From Cacconaster sp045642485 (GTDB lineage Bacteria > Bacteroidota > Bacteroidia > Bacteroidales > UBA932): a stretch of DNA of 64,000 nucleotides. Numbering within the stretch: position 1 is the stretch's first letter; each line of letters opens with the position of its first letter. The translations under genes and the position numbers were made by a program. The notes beneath the pieces were generated by a model. That model was given only the letters and a program-made list of their open reading frames with translations, was not told the origin of the DNA and searched no databases. Shown piece by piece: positions 51,576-60,799 of this stretch. The DNA is taken from assembly GCA_045642485.1 (NCBI GenBank), contig JAZUIV010000012.1, forward strand, positions 1-64,000, written 5' to 3'.

Positions 51576-53836
51576 TATCTGAATCCCCAGAAAATACCGA
51601 ACTTGAATCCCCTGACAGGCTTGATGTAGTGGTATGCGGAGAAATAGTCCGAGGTGGGCTTGTCCTTGAAGGCGTTGGTGTACTTGACGAATATGCAGGC
51701 CCTTTTCCACTGCATGTTCACGAAAATGTCGCAGTAGGGATTGTTGCCTATCAATTCCTTTTTCTGATTGTAGAATACACCGAGATCCGGGCTGTAGGAC
51801 TGTGCGTAATATTTGGTGTTGAAAGTGCCGTTGACACCTATCTGCATCGTCATCACTTCCTTGACGACGGGGAATTCGACGTAGTATCTCAGGTTGAGAG
51901 CCAGTTTGGGGAGCGGCAGGACGTTTTCGTCAGACGAGAGCTGGAAGAGCACCTTGTTGTCGAAATGGAATGCCCATAACTTGAAGTTCTTCATCAGGTA
52001 GCCGCTCATTATGCTCATTGTGTTAGCATTTTGACGCACGTGAGACAATTCGTCATAGTAAATCATGTTCTTGACCAGAGCATAGCTGAACTGTGCTTCC
52101 AACTGCCATTTCGGGATGGTGAATAGTCCCTCGACTCTTGTCTCCGATGTTTTTGAAAGGTCCATATCCCATTGGTGGTGGTTCATATTGACCTTTTTGA
52201 CAAACTGGTGAGGAGTTTTGAGAGATGTGCTGAAGCGACCAATTAGGTGAATACCTTTATCTATCGGATATACAGAGAATTTGACACTACCGTTAAGGTC
52301 GAAGTCAAGCATTTTGTATCCCATGAAATAATAATCTCCGAAGGCGTCCCAGGAAACATATCTGCTGAATTTTCCGTTCGCTCCGGCATAGAGGTAGGCA
52401 TTGTGCTGTGTCGTATTTTTCGTGCCTGTCAAGTAGTATGAATCGTCGAACTGGTAGAGATTCATTATCTGGTATCCGATTCCGGCATTGATTCTGGAAA
52501 TCGCCGCGTCCGGGGAGAAGGGCTGCAACTTTATGAAGAATTTGTTGTTGAAGCTGCTTGTCTTGACAAGGTCATTGCTGGACGTCCTGTTGAAGTAGAA
52601 CTTGTTGAAATAGAAGTCCCGCCCGAACGTGTCGTTTTCGGCTATTTCGTCGGTGTAAGTCTTGCTGAATGAGGAGAATTCCCCGTAGTGCCCGATGAAG
52701 GCGGTGGTTCCTTCCCTCACTGAGAGGGAATCCCTGTTCTTGCGCAGGAAGTTCAGGGGAATCGTGTAGGAATGGTCGACGAACGCCGTAAGGCGGTTCA
52801 TCTCGTTCCTGGCATTTGCAAGATTGACCTCGATGGTCTTGGTGTCAACGATGGTGTCCCGTATCCAGAAAGAATCCTGAATGCCGCCGTTTTCATCCCT
52901 CTTGACTTTCTGCCATATCAGGCCTCCGTTCATAATGTACTTCTTGCCCAGGTAGTTGACCGCAAGGGAGGTGGTCCTGTTGTCGGTTGCTTCGTTCTTG
53001 AGCATTCCCCGGGAACCGTATCTGAGATAAGCGATGGTGACATTGAATGCCGGAGAGAAATTCTGGCTCACCCGAAGGTTCAGTTCATTCTCCTCCATCT
53101 CCTTGATTGCGAACAGAGTGCCCCAGTATGCAAGTTCTGTGTACGGCTTCTTGACGTTGAACTGGGGAAGGTTTTCCGGAGTGTAGGAATCTCCTATGTA
53201 CGGGGAGAAGACAGGGGCGTCCTCCACGACATCGCGCTTGAAGTAGTTGTAGTTCTGTGTGGCGGAACCGACTATTCCGAGATAGGTCGCGTTGACGTCC
53301 TTCTTGAAGAACGGATAGTCATTGAAATGGTAGTTGAAGGAGGTGTCCTGCTCCACAAGATTCACTTCATTGAATCTGGAGTCGGCGCTCCAGGTGAGCA
53401 GTCTCCTGTAGTACATCGAGTCAGGCACGGCGGAAGTGACCAGAATCCTTGGTGTGTTCTCCCGGACGCTGTCCCTGTATTCCTTTCGGATTCGCCGGAT
53501 GGCTTTCTTTATGTCGTGGGTGTCCGGCAGGTTCAGGGCAAGGGAGTCATAGAATGCCTGACAGGTGGAATCGAGGAGGGGCAGGGAGGTGGTGTCCACC
53601 TTGCTCCAGAACTCAGTGTCCAGCGAGTCGTAAAGGGCCGCCAGCCTCAGGGAATCCAGTTGTGCTGAAGTAAGAGTGTCAGCAATGCCTGCAACCGTGG
53701 AATCAACGGCGACGGGTTGTGCCGCCCCGGCGACTGCTGCAACCACTGAATCGGAAACATTTTCAGGGGTCTGTGCGTAGGAAACCCCTGAAGGATTCGG
53801 CAAGATGATCCCCAGCAGAACCGCTATGACGGTCAA
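51575..53836 (-). CDS. Putative porin (Bacteroidota beta-barrel family)
   Basis: The 753-residue barrel protein starts with a hydrophobic signal followed by 'SYA-Q', a Ser/Asp-rich region, and many amphipathic strands ending in 'GFKFGIFWGFR' with a C-terminal aromatic-Arg pattern. It fits the 'putative porin' family of Bacteroidota. No ATG begins the frame. The only standard alternative is TTG at 53836, which lacks the usual basic n-region. A GGAGG sequence lies just upstream of in-frame ATC/ATA codons at 53866/53863, and a start there would add 'GKLTYILK' with two lysines. The start is therefore unsettled. Confidence 0.75.
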   Translation of the reverse strand: MTVIAVLLGIILPNPSGVSYAQTPENVSDSVVAAVAGAAQPVAVDSTVAGIADTLTSAQLDSLRLAALYDSLDTEFWSKVDTTSLPLLDSTCQAFYDSLALNLPDTHDIKKAIRRIRKEYRDSVRENTPRILVTSAVPDSMYYRRLLTWSADSRFNEVNLVEQDTSFNYHFNDYPFFKKDVNATYLGIVGSATQNYNYFKRDVVEDAPVFSPYIGDSYTPENLPQFNVKKPYTELAYWGTLFAIKEMEENELNLRVSQNFSPAFNVTIAYLRYGSRGMLKNEATDNRTTSLAVNYLGKKYIMNGGLIWQKVKRDENGGIQDSFWIRDTIVDTKTIEVNLANARNEMNRLTAFVDHSYTIPLNFLRKNRDSLSVREGTTAFIGHYGEFSSFSKTYTDEIAENDTFGRDFYFNKFYFNRTSSNDLVKTSSFNNKFFIKLQPFSPDAAISRINAGIGYQIMNLYQFDDSYYLTGTKNTTQHNAYLYAGANGKFSRYVSWDAFGDYYFMGYKMLDFDLNGSVKFSVYPIDKGIHLIGRFSTSLKTPHQFVKKVNMNHHQWDMDLSKTSETRVEGLFTIPKWQLEAQFSYALVKNMIYYDELSHVRQNANTMSIMSGYLMKNFKLWAFHFDNKVLFQLSSDENVLPLPKLALNLRYYVEFPVVKEVMTMQIGVNGTFNTKYYAQSYSPDLGVFYNQKKELIGNNPYCDIFVNMQWKRACIFVKYTNAFKDKPTSDYFSAYHYIKPVRGFKFGIFWGFR

Positions 53837-53883
53837 TTTCAGTATGTAAGTCAGCTTTCCTATGATTTTCGCCTCCGTATTTT

Positions 53884-55920
53884 CTAGATTATGATGACTC
53901 CCGCCCCGGCCAATTCTTCCAGGGTGGCTTCGTGACCCTTCCTGTCAAGATACCCGAGCGCATTGCGAAGCAGATATACCTTGCGGCCCGATTTCAGCAG
54001 GTCAAGGCAGGTTTCGCGCACACAGTATTCGGTGGCTATGCCGCTTATCACCACCTTGTCGGAAAGCATCGTATTGAGCTCCATACCCTCCCTGTTGCGG
54101 CTTTCCAAACCGGAATACTGTTCTTTCCTGGTGTTGACCCCTTTGTAGAAGGTGTTTTCCACACTGGGACGGATGCCCTCCGGGAGTTCGGAGTATGATT
54201 TGTGAATCTCCCCTCCGTGGGTCTGCATCACGCAGTGTGAGGGCCAGATTCCGCCCTGCTCCTTGAAGGAACTGTGATTTGCGGGATGGTGGTCCGCCAC
54301 ATAGAACACTTTCTGCTCGGGATGATTTTTCATATATCTGATGTCATCCCTTACGGCTTTAGCCGCCCCCTGGCAGGCCAGGCTTCCGTCTATGAAATCG
54401 TACAGCATATCCACCACCACGTGGGAGAGGGTATCCTTGCCGGCATAGGACTCGTCGTTGAGTTTTATCTGTTGTATCAATCTGTTTATCAGCCCCATCT
54501 TCAAGTCGTAAAGGTCGTCGGAGATATCTACTTTGTAGTAGTGGGGATTGATGATTCTGGTCTGGGTGGGATTGAACGATTCGAGGTTGTCCCTGTAGTA
54601 TCCGCGCTTCTGCTCTATCGTGCGGCTGTCTTCCACGGCTGCTCCGCAGTCGAAAACAAGTTCCTGCAACGGCTTGAAGGTGTAGGAACCTGCCGGGAAG
54701 GTGGTGTATTTGGTTTCATCGTTCTCGTCAGTTATCTGAATCTCCTCGCCAGCATTGAGAGCTTTTTCAAAACTGTCCCCCCGGATACAGGTCACGTCGG
54801 CCTTGAACTTTCCGTCCTGAATGATTCTGTAGGTAATCTGGAAGCCGGGGTTGATGAGTTTGATTTTGTCCTCCGAGCGTTTCAGCACAGGATCCCCGTC
54901 AATCTGGACAAGCTTATAGACGTTGCCGAAGCAGGGGTTGTGTTTGCTGGTCGCAATAGCATCACCCACTCCGTAGGAGTCGATGCAGGAGCCCTGACGT
55001 TCCAGTTCGGAGATTATGTATTCATCCAGAGAGTTGGTGACGAATATCCGGCATTTCTTCAGTCCGGCGCCGTCAAGGGCCTCCCGGCATTTCTGGGACA
55101 GGTAACTGAGGTCGCCGCTGTCAAGGCGGATGCCGTATCCCGGCTCATAGCCGTCGTCGATTCCGTTTGCCTTGAAAGCCTTTATGGCGTTGCGGATGCC
55201 GCATTTCAGGGTGTCGTAAGTGTCTATCAGAAGAATGAGGCCTTCGCCCCTGTGGGTGTTGATATACGAGTCGAAAGCGTGGTACTCGCCCTCGATGCTG
55301 CAACCGAATGCGGTGACGTAACTGTGTGCCATTGTCCCGCTTGCTCCGAATCCGAACTCGATCCCGGCAAGAATGTTGGAAGTCCCGGTGCAACCACCTA
55401 TGCAGGCGGCCTTTGCACCATATTCCGCGGCCCAGGGGCCGTGCGCTCTGCGGCTGCCGAATTCGCTGACCGGATGCCTTCCGGCCGCTCTGGAGACTCT
55501 GGACGCTTTGGTGGCAACCGCCATCTGGTGGTTCATAATGCTCAAAAGGGGAGTCTCGAGTACCTGTGCCTCAATCAGGGGTCCGACCACCGTGATGATC
55601 GGTTCCTTGGGGAAGGCAATCTCGCCCTCCTTCATTGCGAAGACCTGCCCTGTGAATTTCATCTTTGCAAGATATTCACAGAAAGAGCGGTACTCCTCTC
55701 CGGGAAGGAACTTCTCGAAAAAGGTGATATCTTCGCTTCCGAGCCCTTTAATCATCTGAAGAGCCTCCCTTATGCCGCTGACTACCGCCCAGTTGTTTTT
55801 GTCCGGGGCGCTTCTGAAAAACAGGTTGAATACAGCCGTACAATCCTTCATTCCATTGTCATAGAAGGATTTACCCATAGTATATTGATACTTGTCGGAG
55901 CAGTAGGAGATATTCAGCAT
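53884..55920 (-). CDS. Nicotinate phosphoribosyltransferase-nicotinamidase fusion
   Basis: The 678-residue protein joins two NAD-salvage enzymes. Residues 1 to about 480 are a PncB-type nicotinate phosphoribosyltransferase: 'SEFGSRRAHGPWAAEYGAKAA' region, 'GTMAHSY' with the phosphorylated His, and 'RLDSGDLSYLS'. Residues about 496-678 are an isochorismatase-fold nicotinamidase (PncA). Its catalytic triad is Asp504 in 'VVVDMLYDF', Lys593 in 'TFYKGV' and Cys633 in 'ATEYCVRET', and the metal ligands are in 'ADHHPANHSSF'. The pair converts nicotinamide to nicotinate and then to NaMN without release being needed. These are normally separate proteins. It begins 10 bases after tdh on the same strand. 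Confidence 0.85.
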   Translation of the reverse strand: MLNISYCSDKYQYTMGKSFYDNGMKDCTAVFNLFFRSAPDKNNWAVVSGIREALQMIKGLGSEDITFFEKFLPGEEYRSFCEYLAKMKFTGQVFAMKEGEIAFPKEPIITVVGPLIEAQVLETPLLSIMNHQMAVATKASRVSRAAGRHPVSEFGSRRAHGPWAAEYGAKAACIGGCTGTSNILAGIEFGFGASGTMAHSYVTAFGCSIEGEYHAFDSYINTHRGEGLILLIDTYDTLKCGIRNAIKAFKANGIDDGYEPGYGIRLDSGDLSYLSQKCREALDGAGLKKCRIFVTNSLDEYIISELERQGSCIDSYGVGDAIATSKHNPCFGNVYKLVQIDGDPVLKRSEDKIKLINPGFQITYRIIQDGKFKADVTCIRGDSFEKALNAGEEIQITDENDETKYTTFPAGSYTFKPLQELVFDCGAAVEDSRTIEQKRGYYRDNLESFNPTQTRIINPHYYKVDISDDLYDLKMGLINRLIQQIKLNDESYAGKDTLSHVVVDMLYDFIDGSLACQGAAKAVRDDIRYMKNHPEQKVFYVADHHPANHSSFKEQGGIWPSHCVMQTHGGEIHKSYSELPEGIRPSVENTFYKGVNTRKEQYSGLESRNREGMELNTMLSDKVVISGIATEYCVRETCLDLLKSGRKVYLLRNALGYLDRKGHEATLEELAGAGVIII

Positions 55921-55930
55921 AACGGCAAAT

Positions 55931-56881
55931 TTATGAATTTTTCCGCAAGTGGAAAATCATATCCTTCGTCATCAGGTCAAGATCGTATTCCGGCTTCCAT
56001 CCCCACTCCCGGCGAGCGCAGCTGTCATCCATATTGTCCGGCCAGGAATCGGCTATCGCCTGACGGACCGGGTCATATTCATATCTGACGCGCAGAGACG
56101 GTATTTCGCGCCGTATCGCGGCGAAAATCATCTCCGGCTCGAAACTCATCGAGGCCACGTTGAACGAATTGCGGTGCTTCAGACCGGAAGGGTCGGCCTC
56201 CATAATCTGAACTGCGGCGCGGAGAGCGTCGGGCATATACATCATATCCATATATGTCCCCGGGGCTATCGGGCAGACAAATTCCTCGCCTTTCACGGCG
56301 CTGTAAAACACCTCCACCGCGTAGTCGGTGGTGCCTCCGCCTGGAGGCGTAGTGTATGAGATCAACCCGGGAAAACGCACGGAACGTGTATCGACACCGT
56401 ACTTGAGGAAGTAGTAGTCGCTCAGCAGTTCCACCGCAACCTTGGTCACTCCGTACATCGAAGTGGGGCGCTGGATTGTGTCCTGGGGAGTGTCCTTGTG
56501 GGGGGTGGTGGGCCCGAAGGCTCCTATGGAACTGGGAGTGAACACTGCGCAGCCCTTCTCTCTTGCCAGTTCCAGAATGTTGATAAGACCGTTCATCTGA
56601 ATATTCCAGGCCAGGAGGGGCTTCTTTTCAGCGGTCGCGGAGAGAATGGCGGCAAGGTTGTAGATGGTGTCTATGTGGTATCTGTCGATTATTGATGCCA
56701 ACTGGGCGGCGTTGCAGACATCCGCGAGTTCCGACGGACCGCTCTCTTTCAAAATGCCTTTGGGCTCCGCACCCTGAATATATCCGGCCACAACGGTGGC
56801 GCCTTCCTTTTCCTTTCTCAATTTCATCGTCAGTTCCGAGCCTATCTGGCCTGTGGAACCGATAACCAGAATGTTTTTCAT
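55931..56881 (-). CDS. tdh: L-threonine 3-dehydrogenase, short-chain type
   Basis: The 316-residue protein is an extended SDR with 'GSTGQIGSEL' for NAD binding, 'YNLAAILSATAEKKP', catalytic Tyr-x-x-x-Lys in 'SMYGVTKVAVE' and 'RFPGLIS'. These are characteristic of NAD-epimerase-like threonine dehydrogenases of Bacteroidota and other taxa. It oxidises threonine to 2-amino-3-ketobutyrate. The divergent neighbour kbl performs the next step, which strongly supports the assignment. Confidence 0.85.
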   Translation of the reverse strand: MKNILVIGSTGQIGSELTMKLRKEKEGATVVAGYIQGAEPKGILKESGPSELADVCNAAQLASIIDRYHIDTIYNLAAILSATAEKKPLLAWNIQMNGLINILELAREKGCAVFTPSSIGAFGPTTPHKDTPQDTIQRPTSMYGVTKVAVELLSDYYFLKYGVDTRSVRFPGLISYTTPPGGGTTDYAVEVFYSAVKGEEFVCPIAPGTYMDMMYMPDALRAAVQIMEADPSGLKHRNSFNVASMSFEPEMIFAAIRREIPSLRVRYEYDPVRQAIADSWPDNMDDSCARREWGWKPEYDLDLMTKDMIFHLRKNS

Positions 56882-56911
56882 CGCTATGATGTTTTCATAA
56901 AAAACGAATTA

Positions 56912-56919
56912 CAAAGTTA
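56912..56919 (-). promoter_or_regulatory. tdh promoter -7 element
   Basis: The minus strand reads TAACTTTG about 30 bases before the tdh start. It faces the kbl promoter in the 86-base shared intergenic region, so the two threonine genes may be co-regulated from one site. Confidence 0.45.
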
Positions 56920-56931
56920 CACTAAATTTAG

Positions 56932-56939
56932 TAGCTTTG
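56932..56939 (+). promoter_or_regulatory. kbl promoter -7 element
   Basis: TAGCTTTG matches TAnnTTTG and lies 28 bases before the kbl ATG. The AAATTTAGTAG stretch between the two divergent boxes could hold a regulator. Confidence 0.45.
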
Positions 56940-56967
56940 TGCAAGAATATACAAATGCATCGAAAAT

Positions 56968-58158
56968 ATGTACGGTAAATTTCAAAATTATCTCAAGGAC
57001 GAACTCAACGCAATCGACAAAGCCGGTTTATACAAAAGGGAGAGGAATATCTGCTCCCCCCAAGGGGCTGAAATCACACTTGAAGACGGGCGGAAAGCTC
57101 TCAATTTCTGTGCCAACAACTACCTCGGACTTGCGGATTCCCCGCGTCTGATAAGTGCCGCCAAGGAGGCTATGGATACCCGCGGCTACGGTATGAGCTC
57201 GGTCCGTTTCATCTGTGGGGCCCAGGACCTTCACCGCAAGCTTGAAAAGGCTGTTGCGGATTATTTCCATACTGATGACACAATCCTCTACGCCGCTTGT
57301 TTTGATGCCAACGGAGGAGTTTTCGAGCCTCTTTTCACGGAGCAGGACGCCATCATCTCCGATGCGCTTAACCACGCTTCCATAATCGACGGCGTACGTC
57401 TTTGCAAGGCGGTCAGATACCGCTATGCCAATGCCGATATGGCAGATCTTGAGAACTGCCTCAAGCAGGCTCAGGCCCAGCGGTTCCGCATCATCGTCAC
57501 TGACGGAGTCTTTTCAATGGACGGCAACGTGGCCCCTATGGACAAAATCTGCGACCTTGCGGAAAAATACGACGCTCTGGTGATGGTGGATGAAAGCCAT
57601 TCCGCAGGAGTTGTCGGAAAGACAGGGCACGGTGTGGCCGAGCAGTTCGACTGCTACGGGCGCATTGACATATTCACCGGTACCCTCGGCAAATCCTTCG
57701 GCGGTGCCGTCGGAGGGTTCACCACAGGCCGCAAGGAAATCATCGATATGCTCAGGCAGAGGTCAAGGCCGTATCTTTTTTCAAATTCACTGCCCCCGAT
57801 GATTGTCGGAGCGGGAATCGAAATGTTCAAGATGCTTGAGCAGAGCGACGACCTCCATACGAAACAGCAGGAGAACGTAGTCTATTTCAGGGAAAAGATG
57901 CTTGCCGCCGGATTTGATATCAAGCCGACCCAGTCCGCGATTTGCGCCGTGATGCTGTACGACGCTCCTCTGAGTCAGAAATTCGCCGCGGCGATGGCTC
58001 AGGAGGGTATCTTCGTCACCGGTTTCTACTATCCCGTGGTTCCCAAGGGGCAGGCCAGAATCAGGGTCCAGATAAGTGCGGCTCACACAAGAGAGCATCT
58101 TGACAAGGCGATTGCCGCTTTCATCAAAGTCGGACGTTCTCTTGATGTCATCAAATGA
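56968..58158 (+). CDS. kbl: Glycine C-acetyltransferase (2-amino-3-ketobutyrate CoA ligase)
   Basis: The 396-residue alpha-oxoamine synthase has 'NNYLGLADSPRLI', 'GAQDLHRKLE', 'VDESHSAGVVGKTGHG' and the Schiff-base Lys in 'GTLGKSFGGAVGG'. These features separate Kbl from serine palmitoyltransferase. It splits 2-amino-3-ketobutyrate with CoA into glycine and acetyl-CoA, the second step of threonine catabolism. It is divergent from tdh across an 86-base gap with facing promoters. Confidence 0.9.
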   Translation: MYGKFQNYLKDELNAIDKAGLYKRERNICSPQGAEITLEDGRKALNFCANNYLGLADSPRLISAAKEAMDTRGYGMSSVRFICGAQDLHRKLEKAVADYFHTDDTILYAACFDANGGVFEPLFTEQDAIISDALNHASIIDGVRLCKAVRYRYANADMADLENCLKQAQAQRFRIIVTDGVFSMDGNVAPMDKICDLAEKYDALVMVDESHSAGVVGKTGHGVAEQFDCYGRIDIFTGTLGKSFGGAVGGFTTGRKEIIDMLRQRSRPYLFSNSLPPMIVGAGIEMFKMLEQSDDLHTKQQENVVYFREKMLAAGFDIKPTQSAICAVMLYDAPLSQKFAAAMAQEGIFVTGFYYPVVPKGQARIRVQISAAHTREHLDKAIAAFIKVGRSLDVIK

Positions 58159-58162
58159 CCTC

Positions 58163-58194
58163 TTTGTAAAACCCGAAAAAAGAAACTATCTTTG
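58163..58194 (+). promoter_or_regulatory. argH promoter
   Basis: TTTG (58163-58166), a 20-base spacer and TATCTTTG (58187-58194) match the Bacteroidota promoter consensus. The -7 box ends seven bases before the argH ATG at 58202, so the mRNA would have almost no 5' leader. Confidence 0.65.
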
Positions 58195-58201
58195 CGCCTG
58201 A

Positions 58202-59542
58202 ATGAAACTCTGGGACAAAGGATACACTGTAAGTGACAGGATAGACAAGTTCACGGTCGGCAAAGACCGTGAACTTGACTTGTATATCGCAAGGTTTGAC
58301 ATTTTGGGGACGATGGCTCACGTGAGGATGCTCCGAAGCGTGGGGCTTGTCGGAAAAGATGAGGGAGATTCTCTCCTGAAAGCTCTCAAATCCCTGTATG
58401 AATCAGCCTGCGACGGCTCCTTCACCATTGAGGACACCATTGAGGATGTCCATTCACAGGTTGAACTGGAACTGACACGCACTTTGGGGGATATGGGCAA
58501 GAAGGTCCATACTGGCCGGTCAAGGAATGATCAGGTCCTTCTCGACATAAAACTTTTCTCCCGTGACGGGATTCGCCGCATAGCGGATAAGGTCAGGACT
58601 CTGTTCGAGGTTCTGCAGGAAGCCGGCCAAAAGCACAAGGATGTCCTTATGCCCGGCTATACGCATCTTCAGGTGGCTATGCCATCCTCTTTCGGACTGT
58701 GGTTCGGGGCATACGCGGAAAGCCTTGCCACCGACCTGAACCAGCTTCTTGCCGCCTGGAACACTGTCAACTGCAACCCTCTCGGGTCTGCCGCGGGATA
58801 TGGTTCCTCCGCTCCGCTGGACCGTCGTATGACAACTGCCCTGCTGGGATTCAAGGATTTGGACTACAACAGTGTCTATGCCCAGATGAGCAGGGGCAAA
58901 AGTGAACGTATCGTGGCTTTCGCACTTTCCTGCATTGCCGAGACGTTGGGCCGGTTTGCGGCCGACTGCTGCCTTTTCAACAGTCAGAATTTCGGCTTTG
59001 TGAAGCTTCCCGATGAGTTGACCACCGGTTCCAGCATAATGCCCCACAAGAAAAATCCCGACGTGTTCGAACTCATCCGTGCCCATTGCAACAAGATTTG
59101 CGGTGCTCCCCAGACTCTGCGTCTGCTCTGCACAAATCTTCCCAGCGGCTACTTCAGGGATATGCAGTTGACCAAGGAACTCTATTTCCCTCTTTTCGAC
59201 GAACTTGAAAGTTGCCTTGACATCGCTGCTTTCGCCATTCCGAATATGAAGGTCACGGAGAATCTTATGTCGGATCCCAGATATATGACTGCATTCAGCG
59301 TGGAGGAGGTCAACCGTCTGGTGTCGGAGGAGGGAGTGCCTTTCAGGGACGCATACAGGCAGGTGGCCGACCGTATCCTGGACGGTTCGTTCCGTTTCGG
59401 AGGAGAACTCAGACATACCCACGAAGGTTCAATAGGCAATCTCTGCAACAGGGAGATAGCTTCCAAGTTCAATGATGTTTACCGGGCATTCGGCTTTGAG
59501 GTGGTGGACAATGCAGTTTCAACACTGCTGGCCGATGCATAA
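58202..59542 (+). CDS. argH: Argininosuccinate lyase
   Basis: The 446-residue fumarase-superfamily enzyme has 'HTGRSRNDQV', 'LMPGYTHLQVAMP' and the signature 'GSSIMPHKKNPD'. It splits argininosuccinate into arginine and fumarate, the last step of arginine synthesis. The start at 58202 agrees with Bacteroides ArgH, whose N-terminus also has a KLWE/D-K segment. No other arg genes are adjacent. Confidence 0.95.
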   Translation: MKLWDKGYTVSDRIDKFTVGKDRELDLYIARFDILGTMAHVRMLRSVGLVGKDEGDSLLKALKSLYESACDGSFTIEDTIEDVHSQVELELTRTLGDMGKKVHTGRSRNDQVLLDIKLFSRDGIRRIADKVRTLFEVLQEAGQKHKDVLMPGYTHLQVAMPSSFGLWFGAYAESLATDLNQLLAAWNTVNCNPLGSAAGYGSSAPLDRRMTTALLGFKDLDYNSVYAQMSRGKSERIVAFALSCIAETLGRFAADCCLFNSQNFGFVKLPDELTTGSSIMPHKKNPDVFELIRAHCNKICGAPQTLRLLCTNLPSGYFRDMQLTKELYFPLFDELESCLDIAAFAIPNMKVTENLMSDPRYMTAFSVEEVNRLVSEEGVPFRDAYRQVADRILDGSFRFGGELRHTHEGSIGNLCNREIASKFNDVYRAFGFEVVDNAVSTLLADA

Positions 59543-59553
59543 TTTTTTTTTGT

Positions 59554-60792
59554 ATGAGAAGATTCCTTATCCTTTTTCTTGCTTTTGCTCTATCGTCAAT
59601 CTCTGCTTTCGCTCAATACAAGGAAGAGGAAACCGAATACGAGAAAATCAAGCCCAACTTCACGGTAGAGGGGTGGTATGCTTCTCTTACCAATGGAGAC
59701 CGTGACGGGGCCTCGCTTGTGGATGCCAACAGGAACCACTATCCCAAATTCAACTTCCTCCTGGGTTTCCAGTCGAAGCCCGGCGCAAAGAACGAAGCCA
59801 TAGCCGAGGCGCTGAATTATCCTGTTTACGGTATCGGTGTGGGCTGGGAGAAGTTCAGCTCGATGGGGTTCAACTACAAGGATTCCCGGTTGAGCGATAT
59901 GTTCAATCTCTTCGGATTCTTCGAGGGATCCATCTACAAGACCCCGATGTTCTCCTTCGGCCTGACTCTTCGCCTTGGAGTAGGCCTGACCTTCGACATC
60001 TATGACAAGGACACCAACCCCAACAATGTCCATTTCGGAGGCCCACTCTCGCTGTATGTATGCGGTGGTCCGCAGATAAAGTTCCGTCCGACCAAACAGC
60101 TTGAACTTGCCGCGAACGCCTTTATCTGGCACCACTCCAACGGACACACCTGGACCCCGAACATCGGCATCAATCAGCGTGGTATCGGTCTATCCGCAAG
60201 GTACAGCCTTGAGGAGCCTTACACCAGGAACGTCAAGAAAGGGACTCACCTTCACGATTTCAAGAGCGGCTTCAAATGGGATATCTTCACCCACGTGGGT
60301 ATGCACTCATACAAGTCTGAATGGTTTGCATACAACCAGTTCGTTCCCGACAAGGAACTCAAACAGCCCGATTTTGCAAACTGGAGCCGTGTCGGAATAG
60401 GAGCAAGCGTCCAGCACCGCTACTGTCTGCTCTGTTCTACCGGAATAGAGGTGGATATGACCTATATGTGGGGGATGAAGAGGCTGGAGCAGTCTGACAG
60501 AGTTCTTTTCGGCGACAAGGCCGTTGACAATTCCAAGGGGTACTGTCCGGTGATGGTGACGGCAGGAGCCGTGCACGAATTCTATTACGGCAATGTTTCG
60601 GCATATCTCGGCATCGGCGCGTACGTGCTGCACAAAGTTGGAATCTACGAGGACTCCACCTGGATGTACGAGAAAATCGGAATGCGCTTCTACGTTCCCA
60701 ACTGGAACAACATTTTCCTTGGATGGAACATCCTTGCCCGTAATTTCACCGAAGCGGATCACTTTGAATTCCAGCTAGGTATAAGACTTTGA
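59554..60792 (+). CDS. PagL-like lipid A 3-O-deacylase (acyloxyacyl hydrolase family)
   Basis: The 412-residue protein has a signal peptide ('ISAFA-Q') and beta-barrel-type strands to a C-terminal 'FQLGIRL'. The 'WHHSNGHTWTPNIGIN' segment matches the His-Ser active site region of PagL-type outer-membrane lipid A deacylases. It is much longer than Pseudomonas PagL, as usual for Bacteroidota members. It sits 11 bases after argH and 7 bases before the PlsC-like gene, suggesting a transcript that touches envelope lipid remodelling. Confidence 0.7.
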   Translation: MRRFLILFLAFALSSISAFAQYKEEETEYEKIKPNFTVEGWYASLTNGDRDGASLVDANRNHYPKFNFLLGFQSKPGAKNEAIAEALNYPVYGIGVGWEKFSSMGFNYKDSRLSDMFNLFGFFEGSIYKTPMFSFGLTLRLGVGLTFDIYDKDTNPNNVHFGGPLSLYVCGGPQIKFRPTKQLELAANAFIWHHSNGHTWTPNIGINQRGIGLSARYSLEEPYTRNVKKGTHLHDFKSGFKWDIFTHVGMHSYKSEWFAYNQFVPDKELKQPDFANWSRVGIGASVQHRYCLLCSTGIEVDMTYMWGMKRLEQSDRVLFGDKAVDNSKGYCPVMVTAGAVHEFYYGNVSAYLGIGAYVLHKVGIYEDSTWMYEKIGMRFYVPNWNNIFLGWNILARNFTEADHFEFQLGIRL

Positions 60793-60799
60793 TTCGTCT

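Noticed and set aside
56968..58158. Second serine palmitoyltransferase in place of Kbl
   Set aside because: Its motifs and the divergent threonine dehydrogenase fit glycine C-acetyltransferase.
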